Below, one piece after another: positions 8,218-16,146 of a stretch of 64,000 nt of DNA (position 1 is the first letter of the stretch; the number at the start of each line of letters is the position of its first letter). The position numbers were made by a program, and so were the translations under genes. The DNA is from Terriglobia bacterium (GTDB lineage Bacteria; Acidobacteriota; Terriglobia; Terriglobales; Acidobacteriaceae): contig JAVUPY010000010.1 of assembly GCA_032252755.1 (NCBI GenBank), positions 1 through 64,000 of the forward strand, written 5' to 3'. The notes beneath the pieces are model-generated. The model saw only the letters and a list, made by a program, of their open reading frames with translations, did not search any database and had not been told where the DNA came from.

Positions 8218-8619
8218 TCGGAGCTCCGTCAGAAGAAAAGCAAACGGAGTTCCAAACGAATTTGTGGCGAATGCGACTGGGATCAGGGATTTAGGCGCGG
8301 ATCGAGCGGGCTCACGACGGTTGCGGGTTCAGCTTCACTTAGGTTGATCCATTTTGGGAATCCAAAATAGGAAACGGAACTGGCGAAGATCGTCGCGCGT
8401 CCTTATGGAGAAGGTAGAACCACGATGCTCCGCGTCTCTTTGGAGCCTCGAGAGCTACTGAACTTCTTCAGAATTCTTTACAGTGAGAAGGCACGCGAGT
8501 GAATGATTTCACGGGAGGCGCATGGCACGCAGGTGCTACACTCCGTCCGCACATTCTTACTCATTTTTGCAGTTCGATCTGAGAGGCGCGGATCGAGCTG
8601 TTTCTGAAAGGATTCACTG
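8218..8619. other. 402-bp non-coding region with a 15-bp direct repeat and a small hairpin
   Basis: No gene is supported here. The 15-mer AGGCGCGGATCGAGC occurs exactly at 8293-8307 and 8584-8598. A perfect 7-bp inverted repeat, ATTTTGG-GAAT-CCAAAAT, lies at 8351-8368. The region must hold the divergent promoters for the response regulator (minus) and the M28 peptidase (plus), but no convincing -35/-10 pair could be picked. Confidence 0.6.
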
Positions 8620-10317
8620 GTGATGAGAAGCGGCCGAGTAGTGAACTCTGTGGTTATTGCTGCAATTGCATTGATATGCGCGGCGTGCGCGGTCCCGGTT
8701 GCGGCACAGAATTCTAGCGACAAGCCGGATCTTCAGATGGTGACGAAGATTCGAAATGAGGGTTTTCATAATTCCAAGGTGATGGAGATCATGGAGGACA
8801 TGTCGGACCGGTTGGGGCAGCGGCTTACGGGTTCGGCGAACCAGAAGCGAGCGAATGAATGGGCTCGCGACACCATGGCAGGCTGGGGATTGCAGAATGC
8901 GCACCTGGAGACGTTTCCGTTCGGGCGCGGATGGGAGACGGATGGAGCGACGGTGGAGATGATTTCTCCGGACCGTGCGCAACTTTATGTAATTCCCAAG
9001 GCGTGGACGCCTGGAACGAATGGGGTGGTGAAGGGCGAGGTTGTGCACCTCAATGCCACGACGAAAGAAGATCTGGAGAAACTGAAGGGCGCGCTCGCCG
9101 GCAAGATCGTGCTGCTGGGCGAAGTACGTGATTTGAAGCCACAGAACGAAGCAGCGCTGAAGCGCTACGACGATAAGGGTCTGTCGGAGATCGGCGCTTA
9201 CAACGTTCCAGGCGCGCGGTTTACGGATCCGACCGGGCGGGTCTTTTCACGCGAAGATATCATTCGACGGTTTGCGTTCCAACGCGAGCTGCAGAAGTTC
9301 ATTGCCGATGAGAAACCGGCGCTGGTGATCGAAGGCAGCCGCGGAGACGAGGGTTTGATCTTCGTTGGCGGCTCACAGGCATACAAGAAGGGCGAGGCTG
9401 AAGGAGTGCCGTGGGTATACATGGCGGCGGAGCATTTCAACCGGCTGGCGCGGCTGGCGGATCGCAAGGTGCCGGTGACGGTCGAGGCTGAGGTCAAGGC
9501 GAAGTTCGACGACAGCAATGACGGGAACTCGTGGAACACGGTCGCGGAAATCCCCGGCACCGATAAGAAGGATGAGATCGTAATGTGCGGAGGGCACATC
9601 GATTCGTGGCACGCAGGTACGGGCGCCACGGACGACGGCGCGGGCGTGGCGGTCACGATGGAGGCGATGCGGATTCTGCAATCGCTGGGAGTAAAGCCGC
9701 GTCGGACGATCCGGATCGGGTTGTGGGGCGGCGAAGAAGAAGGCCTGCTCGGCTCGCGCGCGTATGTTTCCGATCACTTTGGAAAGCGTGAAGCTCCGCC
9801 GCAACGGCCGGGGCAGGACAACGGTTTGCCGAGTTTCATGCGCGGCGAGCAGGGCACGCTGATGCTGAAGCAGGACCAGACAAAGGTCGCGGCATACTTC
9901 AACATCGATAACGGGACGGGGAAGCTGCGCGGGATTTATACGCAGGAGAATCCGATGGTGGCGCCGATCTTCGAGGCGTGGGGCGAGCCGTTCCGCGATC
10001 TTGGGTTCACAACGATCACGAACCGGAACACGGGCGGGACGGATCACCTGTCGTTCGATGCCGTCGGGATTCCGGGATTCCAGTTCATCCAGGACCCGGT
10101 GGAATACTTCTCGCGAACGCATCACTCGAACATGGACGTGTACGATCGCATTCAGCGCGAGGACATGATGCAGGCATCGGTGATCCTGGCATCCTTCTTA
10201 TATAACGCTGCGATGCGTGATGAGATGCTGCCACGGAAAGCTCTTCCAAAAGATACGAAGATGGAAGAGGCACCGAAGCCGCCCGAGCCGGTGAAGGCAG
10301 GGAAGAAGAAGAAATAA
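8620..10317 (+). CDS. Secreted M28 family zinc peptidase
   Basis: Predicted exported aminopeptidase or carboxypeptidase of family M28. The N-terminus has a signal peptide (hydrophobic SVVIAAIALICAACAVPVAA, then AQNSS). A PA-like inserted region precedes the catalytic domain. Di-zinc motifs are visible: GGHIDSWHAGTGATDDGAG (His and Asp ligands), LWGGEEEGLLGS (catalytic Glu and Glu ligand), and a late YFSRTHHSNMD (His ligand). 565 residues with a Lys-rich tail. GTG 8620 sits 7 bases after AAAGGA; ATG 8623 immediately follows and is equally possible. Single-gene unit ending at a clear terminator. Confidence 0.92.
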   Translation: MMRSGRVVNSVVIAAIALICAACAVPVAAQNSSDKPDLQMVTKIRNEGFHNSKVMEIMEDMSDRLGQRLTGSANQKRANEWARDTMAGWGLQNAHLETFPFGRGWETDGATVEMISPDRAQLYVIPKAWTPGTNGVVKGEVVHLNATTKEDLEKLKGALAGKIVLLGEVRDLKPQNEAALKRYDDKGLSEIGAYNVPGARFTDPTGRVFSREDIIRRFAFQRELQKFIADEKPALVIEGSRGDEGLIFVGGSQAYKKGEAEGVPWVYMAAEHFNRLARLADRKVPVTVEAEVKAKFDDSNDGNSWNTVAEIPGTDKKDEIVMCGGHIDSWHAGTGATDDGAGVAVTMEAMRILQSLGVKPRRTIRIGLWGGEEEGLLGSRAYVSDHFGKREAPPQRPGQDNGLPSFMRGEQGTLMLKQDQTKVAAYFNIDNGTGKLRGIYTQENPMVAPIFEAWGEPFRDLGFTTITNRNTGGTDHLSFDAVGIPGFQFIQDPVEYFSRTHHSNMDVYDRIQREDMMQASVILASFLYNAAMRDEMLPRKALPKDTKMEEAPKPPEPVKAGKKKK

Positions 10318-10350
10318 ACGGCAAAACGGCTAAGGGAAAAACGGCAAAAC
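10318..10350. repeat. ACGGCAAAAC short repeats, locus 1
   Basis: The decamer ACGGCAAAAC occurs at 10318-10327 and 10341-10350, directly after the M28 stop codon. The same decamer occurs twice more at 16020-16045, also in an intergenic gap. It is a short dispersed intergenic repeat of unknown role. Confidence 0.5.
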
Positions 10351-10361
10351 TAAATCACACG

Positions 10362-10389
10362 GGGCGCGGCGCGGGCTGCGCCCTTTTTT
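10362..10389 (+). terminator. Rho-independent terminator after M28 peptidase
   Basis: GGGCGC (10362-10367) pairs with GCGCCC (10378-10383) across a 10-base GC-rich loop and is followed directly by six Ts (10384-10389). Confidence 0.85.
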
Positions 10390-10401
10390 GTGCGCGCAAG
10401 T

Positions 10402-10417
10402 TGGCACGTGGGTGGCA
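10402..10417 (+). promoter_or_regulatory. Orphan sigma-54-like -24/-12 element
   Basis: TGGCACG-N4-TGGCA, with GG and GC separated by exactly 10 bases as in sigma-54 promoters. The -24 box is perfect; the -12 box has one mismatch. No plus-strand gene follows; the next genes are on the minus strand. It may drive an untranslated RNA, belong to a decayed gene, or be chance. Confidence 0.35.
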
Positions 10418-10471
10418 GTGAAACGTATCCAGCACCTTGGGATAGATTATGTTACGCCGATTTCTCATCAA

Positions 10472-10792
10472 CTAACGAAGAGTGGGTGTACGCAGCAACT
10501 CGGCGATTCCAGCGTGATGCAGTTCCTGCGCTAACGACAATGCTGACCTTCCCGATTTGTTAGTCACGGTCGTGTTCGCGCCCGCGGCGAGAAGCATCCG
10601 AACTGCGGTCGCATCGTCCGCAGAGACAGCATCCATCAGTGGAGTCATGCCGATGTAATCAGCATCATTTACGTCCGCTCCCAAGTCCAACAACACCCTT
10701 ACACTCTTGTCATGCCGACCTAATGCTGCTATTGCTAACGCTGATTGCCTAGAGGGCAGTTCTCGTTGGTTCACGTTGCCGTATCGGCGCAC
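10472..10792 (-). CDS. Short ankyrin-repeat protein, possibly truncated
   Basis: 106 residues with about two and a half ankyrin repeats (VRVLLDLGADVNDADYIGMT, PLMDAVSADDATAVRMLLAAGANTTV, then SALSLAQELHHAGIAELL). The GTG start at 10792 has no good ribosome site, and the frame is open for only 12 more codons before a stop, so the protein seems to begin inside a first repeat. No signal peptide. It follows the gene at 10840-11223 by 47 bases on the same strand and could be a fragment. Role unknown beyond likely protein binding. Confidence 0.55.
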   Translation of the reverse strand: MRRYGNVNQRELPSRQSALAIAALGRHDKSVRVLLDLGADVNDADYIGMTPLMDAVSADDATAVRMLLAAGANTTVTNKSGRSALSLAQELHHAGIAELLRTPTLR

Positions 10793-10839
10793 GAAAGCCC
10801 GTATTTGTTCGGTGTTCTCCTGCTCAACTCAATGCTCAA

Positions 10840-11223
10840 TTACGAAAAGTCTGGCGTTGTAATCGTCACCGGAGCGACCTGCACAAAGTAAGGCGGACGA
10901 CCGGAAACCGCAATCCGAATTGATCCGCTGGCAACGTCGAGGTTAGCTGCTCGCACGGTATCGGCGATGTATGGCTCCGACAACTCTGTGATAGTCTCCT
11001 TCTGCAACGCCGACGGGGTGAGGGTTCGCTCGACAGGTTGAACCGTTGCAGATTGCAGTTGCCGGTCGCGCCAAACAAACGAGAGGTCGAACGTGCCATT
11101 TATTTCAGGGGCACGATTGCACTCCACGCAGATCAGCGTCATTACAAGAACAATGACCGTCGTTATTGCAGTGGGTAGCCGCACAAATCTATAGACACCT
11201 AACAAAGGTTTGAGGTTCCGCAC
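10840..11223 (-). CDS. Hypothetical membrane-anchored or exported protein
   Basis: 127 residues, not recognised. One hydrophobic segment at about 18-32 (TAITTVIVLVMTLIC) after a positively charged start suggests a signal anchor; two cysteines (C32, C35) sit just behind it, but a lipobox is not convincing. The rest is a small beta-rich domain with FDLSFVWRD and SIRIAVSGRPPYF. It lies just upstream of the ankyrin fragment on the same strand. Confidence 0.5.
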   Translation of the reverse strand: MRNLKPLLGVYRFVRLPTAITTVIVLVMTLICVECNRAPEINGTFDLSFVWRDRQLQSATVQPVERTLTPSALQKETITELSEPYIADTVRAANLDVASGSIRIAVSGRPPYFVQVAPVTITTPDFS

Positions 11224-11310
11224 TTAAGGAGCGAGGGCTTCTCATTCATTGATTGTATTGATAGAAATCCCCAACGGCATTAGCCAGCATCCTGCTTCAG
11301 CTTTCAGGGC

Positions 11311-12246
11311 TCAGAACCTGTAGCCTGGTTTCGCGGCGCCGGTGGCGAATTTGGCGGCACGGAAGACGTTTTCGGTGAGAGCGGCGACGGTGACGGGGCC
11401 GACTCCGCCGGGGACGGGCGTCATGTAGGCGGCGAAAGAAGCGACGTCTTTCTTGATGTCGCCGTGGAGTTTGCCGGCTTCGTCGACGCGGGTGGCGACG
11501 TCGAAGATGGCTACGCCGGGTTTCACCATTTCCTTCGTAATCGAATAGTGTTCGGAGCCGACTGCGGTGACGAGGATGTCGGCGTCGCGGATGAGGCGCT
11601 CCTGGTCGGCCTTGGAGACGTAGCGGTGGCACCAGATGGCGGCGGCGTTGCACATGCGTCCGCCGAGCATGTGGAGGATGGGCTTGGCGGTGATGTCGTT
11701 GCGGCCGACGACGACGGCGAGTTTGCCCTGGGTTTTGATTCCGTAGTGGGCCATCATGCGGCGGACGGCGAGAGCGGTGGCGGGAAGGAAGCGGATTTTT
11801 TCGGCGCGGGCGCGGTAGAGAGAAGCGATGGCAGCGCGGCCGACGCCGTCGACGTCCTTCTCGTCTCCGATGGCGTCGAAGATATCGAACTTGTTGGTGC
11901 GGGCGGACTCGTGCTCCTCGATGTGGCGCGGCAGCGGGAGTTGAACGAGGATGCCGTGGAATTCGGGTGAGGTGCTGAGGCGGGCGACTTCGTTCTTGAG
12001 GGAGTCGGCATCGATGTCATCGGGGAACAGCCGTAGCTGCGCGTTCATGCCGAGTTTGGCGCAGGCCTCGATCTTCTTCTTTATATAGCGCTCGGAGGCG
12101 GCGTTATAGCCGACCTGGACGATGGCGAGCGAGGGGACAACCTTGTATTTGGCGATGAATTCGGGGACTTCCGCGCGCAGGTGAGCCTGGATTTCTTCCG
12201 CGACGGGCTTGCCGTACATGAGCACGGCGGAATGCTGGGTGGACAA
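11311..12246 (-). CDS. folD: Methylenetetrahydrofolate dehydrogenase/cyclohydrolase (FolD), divergent
   Basis: Bifunctional enzyme interconverting 5,10-methylene-THF and 10-formyl-THF in cytosolic one-carbon metabolism. The catalytic Y54-x3-K58 pair, VQLPLP and KDVDG motifs and the C-terminal TPVPGGVGPVT are all present. Two usually strict motifs are altered: the PCTPxG segment reads LPATALA (154-160), and the NADP-site GRSxIVGxP reads GRNDITAKP (181-189). 311 residues, slightly long. The start is a TTG with AGGAG upstream. The changes may alter cofactor use; identification as a FolD-family member is firm. Confidence 0.85.
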   Translation of the reverse strand: MSTQHSAVLMYGKPVAEEIQAHLRAEVPEFIAKYKVVPSLAIVQVGYNAASERYIKKKIEACAKLGMNAQLRLFPDDIDADSLKNEVARLSTSPEFHGILVQLPLPRHIEEHESARTNKFDIFDAIGDEKDVDGVGRAAIASLYRARAEKIRFLPATALAVRRMMAHYGIKTQGKLAVVVGRNDITAKPILHMLGGRMCNAAAIWCHRYVSKADQERLIRDADILVTAVGSEHYSITKEMVKPGVAIFDVATRVDEAGKLHGDIKKDVASFAAYMTPVPGGVGPVTVAALTENVFRAAKFATGAAKPGYRF

Positions 12247-12415
12247 AGGGAGTTTCTCCTGGGTGGGGACAGATCAGTTTATCAGGAAGGAAACCACGAA
12301 GGCACGAGGGCACTAAGGATCAGGAGTTGCTTCTGGCGTCGCGCATTCGCGCGACGAGAGGAACACTGCGATTCGTTTTCCCCGCACTCACGTGGGCTGC
12401 ATTCTCGGACCAAGC

Positions 12416-14137
12416 TCAGGCGCTGAAGGTGACCTCGACGAGGGTGATGTCGTCGTTCTGGGCGGCGGAGCCGCGGAAGTTGGCGACCTGTTCCATGATG
12501 TTGGTGAAGGCGTCATCGCACTGGCAGGCGCCTTCGAGGCGCTCTTCACCGAAGAGATCATCAACGGGGTTTTCGGCCTCGGTGATTCCGTCGCTCACGA
12601 CGATGAAGCGGTCGCCCGGTTTGAGTTGGCCTGTGTGCATCTCGAAATCAGCGATCGGAATAAGCCCTACGGGCATGGACCCCTCTTCCCAGCGCTCGAT
12701 GGATTTGTCGGGCTGGATACGGACCGGTGGGACGTGGCCGCAGCGAATCCATTCCATGTTGCCGTCGGGATGAATACGCCCTAGAAAGAAGGTGGCGTAC
12801 TTGCCGCCGAGATCGCGGGAGCAAAGGAACTGGTTAATCGCGCTAGCGGCATCCGCGAGCGTGCGCTCTTCCATCAGTTGCGAATAGATGAGGCCTTGCA
12901 AGATGGCAGCGAGCAAAGCCGCAGAGACACCTTTGCCGCTCACGTCGGCGAGGACGATGTTGAGCTTGCCATTGATGTAGAGCACGTCGTAGAAGTCTCC
13001 GCCGATTTCGCGGCAGGAAACGTTTCGAGCCCGCACGCGCGCGAAAGGCACATCAGGCAGGCGTGCGGGCATGAGGCCCTGCTGAATGCCGGCGGCGATG
13101 GAAAGCTCCTGCTGGTAGCGGCGGCGGGCTTCTTCGGCCTGCATGAGGACCGCGTTTTCGAGCAGCATCGCGGCTTCGCCGGCAATGGCCTTTAGGATCT
13201 GGTGATCGACTTTGGAGAGGTCGCCGGAGATGAATTGGCTGTCGAGATAGAGAACGCCGCGGATTTCGCTGCTCTGCGGGCCTTCGCGATTCTGCTGTAC
13301 GGTCATGCGTAGCGGGACGGAGATCACGGAGCGCAGATCGTGGGCAACGATCGATTGGCGCGCGGCCATGTCGCTGAGCTTGGTGGTGTCGGCGACGATG
13401 AACTCGTCTGCCGATGAAACGGTGTCGCGCAGTATGGAATGCGAGATGCCCTTGTCCGTGGTGATGGGCTCTTTCTTGTTGTTACGGCCGACTGCCAGTT
13501 TCATCTCGCCGCCTTCGGCATCGCGCAGGAAGACGAATCCCCGCTCGGCACCGGTCAGGGCGAGGCAGGTGTCGAGCAGTACGCTCAGGACATCGGTGAG
13601 GACGTTTGAGGAACTGAGGGCACGGGCGGCTTCGAGGAAGAGCGTGAGCTTTTCGAGTTCCGAACTCTTGCTGTTCGTCGGGACATGGATCTGGCTGAGG
13701 AGTTCGAGGACCTGCTGGTTGCTGGCGCTGGCGGTCTGCAGCGCGGCGGTTACGCTCGGGCCGAACTGGATGTGGTCGCCAGGGTGGATCTCGATGCGGC
13801 CATTGATGCGCTGTCCATTGACGTAGGTTCCGTGACGGCTGCCCTCGTCTTCGATGAAATAGATCCCTTCCTCGCAACTAAACCTGGCGTGGTCGCGCGA
13901 GACGCGAGCGTCCTTGAGGACGATGTCCTTTTCGGGTTTGCGGCCTACAGTGACGGGGAAGCGCTCAAGCGGTACGGTGTGCTCGTCAAGGCCATCGCGC
14001 AGATGGAGTACGAGGCCGGGCGAGAGCTTCGAGGTCGATTTGGCGGATAGTCCAATTGAGCTTTGCACGGTCGGTTCGAAAGAAGTAGCAGGATTGTAGT
14101 CCAAAAGCGGGGGTTTGGGACAGGGGGAAGAATGCAA
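12416..14137 (-). CDS. FHA-GAF-PP2C (SpoIIE/RsbU-type) serine phosphatase
   Basis: 573-residue cytoplasmic signalling protein. The FHA domain (about 60-125: VTVGRKPEKDIVLKDARVSR, then SRHGTYVNG) binds phosphothreonine peptides. A GAF domain follows (about 165-330). The C-terminal SpoIIE-type phosphatase (about 345-573) has metal-binding EIGGDFYDV, LADVSGKGVSAALL and QNDDITLVEV. Such proteins control anti-anti-sigma pathways or oppose serine/threonine kinases. No partner gene is adjacent, so the target is unknown. Confidence 0.9.
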   Translation of the reverse strand: MHSSPCPKPPLLDYNPATSFEPTVQSSIGLSAKSTSKLSPGLVLHLRDGLDEHTVPLERFPVTVGRKPEKDIVLKDARVSRDHARFSCEEGIYFIEDEGSRHGTYVNGQRINGRIEIHPGDHIQFGPSVTAALQTASASNQQVLELLSQIHVPTNSKSSELEKLTLFLEAARALSSSNVLTDVLSVLLDTCLALTGAERGFVFLRDAEGGEMKLAVGRNNKKEPITTDKGISHSILRDTVSSADEFIVADTTKLSDMAARQSIVAHDLRSVISVPLRMTVQQNREGPQSSEIRGVLYLDSQFISGDLSKVDHQILKAIAGEAAMLLENAVLMQAEEARRRYQQELSIAAGIQQGLMPARLPDVPFARVRARNVSCREIGGDFYDVLYINGKLNIVLADVSGKGVSAALLAAILQGLIYSQLMEERTLADAASAINQFLCSRDLGGKYATFFLGRIHPDGNMEWIRCGHVPPVRIQPDKSIERWEEGSMPVGLIPIADFEMHTGQLKPGDRFIVVSDGITEAENPVDDLFGEERLEGACQCDDAFTNIMEQVANFRGSAAQNDDITLVEVTFSA

Positions 14138-14312
14138 GGCAAGGGGTGGAGGGAAAAGGGGAAAAACGAGTTGCGGGAGATGGACACCGAGGCGGCGCTG
14201 GCGGCCTGGATACCGGCGGCACGTTTCGGCACACCATCTTAGACCAGAATTCCGTTGACGAATACCAATACGTCAGGCAATGTTCTGCGAACACAAAGCA
14301 GGGGGGTGTGGG

Positions 14313-15089
14313 GTGACAACAGCGGCGGCCGCAGTGCAGAGGCAGCGAACCCAGTGGCATGTTCGCGGATCGTGGAGCACACGGGAGGACCGGAAAGCCT
14401 CGGTGGTCTGGCTCGGAATTCTATGGGTGGGGATGATCGCAGGATTCGGCGTGGATATCTCGCGCTATTTGCACGAGAAACCCACACCGCCGATGGTTGT
14501 AAATGTACACGCTGCGGTATTCGTAATCTGGCTCTTCGTGATAACGGCGCAGGTGCTACTGGTTGAGAGCGATCATGTCGCCTGGCATCGAAAGCTGGGC
14601 TGGTTCGCCGCGGGATGGGCCTGCCTTATGGCGGTCATGGGACCGTGGGCGGCAATGGCATCGCAGATAGTGGATCTGCACACACCGGCAAGTGATCCGC
14701 CATTTATTTCGGTGAACATCGTTGACATCGGCGGGTTTCTCATTTTGCTGGCGTGGGGGCTTACGCTCAGGAAGAATCCGGCTGCACACCGGAGAATGAT
14801 GATACTTTCTACGGTCGCGCTGGCCGACCCGGGATTCGCGCGGTTCACAGGGAATCTCGTTCCCCAGCCAACATCCGCGATTCCCTGGTTCTTCTACATG
14901 TTTTATGGAAATGTGCTGTTGATCCTGCTTATGGCTGGGTGGGATTGGTGGCGCGGGCGACTGATGCGTCCCTTCGCGATCGGAGCAACGGCTCTGCTGA
15001 CAGCGATGTTCGTTGCCTCACTGCTGTACTTCTGGGGACCGTGGAGGGTGCTCACGACCGGATGGGTGCAGGCTTTAGCGAGAATCTAG
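14313..15089 (+). CDS. Integral membrane protein of unknown function
   Basis: 258 residues with about six or seven hydrophobic helices (for example VVWLGILWVGMIAGFGVD, AAVFVIWLFVITAQVLLVE, IVDIGGFLILLAWGLTL, YMFYGNVLLILLMAGW). Conserved-looking histidines (NVHAAVF, HRKLGW, HRRMMIL) resemble DUF2306/haem-copper-like small membrane families, but I cannot assign one. GTG 14313 is preferred because AGGGGG lies 7 bases upstream; an ATG at 14280 is in frame without a ribosome site. Divergent from the phosphatase gene. Confidence 0.65.
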   Translation: MTTAAAAVQRQRTQWHVRGSWSTREDRKASVVWLGILWVGMIAGFGVDISRYLHEKPTPPMVVNVHAAVFVIWLFVITAQVLLVESDHVAWHRKLGWFAAGWACLMAVMGPWAAMASQIVDLHTPASDPPFISVNIVDIGGFLILLAWGLTLRKNPAAHRRMMILSTVALADPGFARFTGNLVPQPTSAIPWFFYMFYGNVLLILLMAGWDWWRGRLMRPFAIGATALLTAMFVASLLYFWGPWRVLTTGWVQALARI

Positions 15090-15271
15090 ATCACCCAAAC
15101 GACCGCGGACCGGGCGATATGAAGAACAGAAATGCAAGGGTGACAACAACAGCCCGGCGAGTTTGCTCGCCTGCCCTGACGACCACCACCAACGCGGTTC
15201 GCGTGGATCCCGATGAGGGCGTCTGGGCCAACATTAAGACGGGCATCGTGGCGGGCGCGTCGCCGGTGCTC

Positions 15272-15973
15272 CTATAACTCTATCGTCGCGGGCGGGTTGA
15301 TTTCGTAGGGTTGTTGGCCACGGCGGAAGATGCGGGCGGCGCGGCCCTTGAGCCAGATTTCGCCGTTCTGCACACGCAGGTAACTCCCTTCACGGATCGC
15401 AACGACCGGGGTTTCGTTTTCCTCCAGATATTGCAACAGGCGTTCCTCGCGGGTCTCGCCCATATGGGTGGAGGCCGGGTCGGGGTCGAGGTAGTGCGGA
15501 TTGATCTGGTAAGGAAAAAGGTTAAGCGCGGCGAGCGATGGTGGTTCGACTATTGGCATGTCGTTGGTTGTGCGGATTGTGGGGCCGGCGACGTTCGATC
15601 CGGCGCTGGCGCCCATGTAGGGCATGCCTGCGACAACGCGTTCGCGGATGGGATCGAGGAGTTGCAGGTCGTAAAGGGCTTTGAGGAGGCGGAAGGTGTT
15701 GCCGCCGCCGATAAAGATAGCTTGGGCATCGGAAACCGCGCGGCAAGAGTTGGCGGCGGTGTGGATTGAAGTCAGGTCAAGGCCCATCAGGATGAAGCGC
15801 TCGCGGGCTTTGGAAAAATACGCTTCGTAGTCGGCGAGGGCATACGGTACGAAAAGAACCCGGTCGACCCCGCGGAAGTGATCGCGGATTTCGGATTCTG
15901 CATGGTCAAGATAGCCGGTACCGGCGACCGTGGAACTGGAGATCAGGAGCAGGCGGTAGGTGGTGGGAATCAT
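15272..15973 (-). CDS. pepE: Peptidase E (alpha-aspartyl dipeptidase, S51)
   Basis: Cytosolic enzyme that cleaves dipeptides with N-terminal aspartate. The nucleophile serine is in MGASAGSNVAGPTIRTTNDM and the His in INPHYLDP, both family signatures; IFIGGGNTFRLL is the usual glycine-rich strand-loop. 233 residues from ATG 15973, close to the known length. An in-frame extension of 56 residues upstream (to 16141) is hydrophobic and runs into the divergent gene; I reject it as the start. Confidence 0.88.
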   Translation of the reverse strand: MIPTTYRLLLISSSTVAGTGYLDHAESEIRDHFRGVDRVLFVPYALADYEAYFSKARERFILMGLDLTSIHTAANSCRAVSDAQAIFIGGGNTFRLLKALYDLQLLDPIRERVVAGMPYMGASAGSNVAGPTIRTTNDMPIVEPPSLAALNLFPYQINPHYLDPDPASTHMGETREERLLQYLEENETPVVAIREGSYLRVQNGEIWLKGRAARIFRRGQQPYEINPPATIEL

Positions 15974-16019
15974 GGCGGAATGATTGTACGGCGCGAAACC
16001 GAAGAACAGAAGAAGGCGA

Positions 16020-16045
16020 ACGGCAAAACCGGAAAACGGCAAAAC
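16020..16045. repeat. ACGGCAAAAC short repeats, locus 2
   Basis: Exact copies at 16020-16029 and 16036-16045 in the gap between pepE and the M64 peptidase, matching the pair at 10318-10350. Confidence 0.5.
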
Positions 16046-16146
16046 GAAAACCGAAACCCCGAAGCAAACTACAAAAGCAATGACGATGCGACTTTGCGCT
16101 CGCCTGCGAAAACATTGCGTGGCAGTTCTGAAGATCGACATCTACA

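Noticed and set aside
8523-8536. TGGCACG followed by GGTGC upstream of the M28 peptidase, resembling a sigma-54 site
   Set aside because: GG and GC are 9 bases apart instead of 10, which sigma-54 does not tolerate well.
15119-15277. 52-codon open frame between the membrane protein and pepE, with a GGCGAG-TTTG-CTCGCC hairpin at 15156-15171
   Set aside because: No ribosome site, no recognisable protein and a convergent overlap with pepE; the hairpin lacks a T tract. Not enough to call a gene or terminator.
15974-16141. N-terminal extension of peptidase E with hydrophobic residues
   Set aside because: Peptidase E is cytosolic and starts at the conserved strand beginning near ATG 15973; the extension covers the intergenic repeat.
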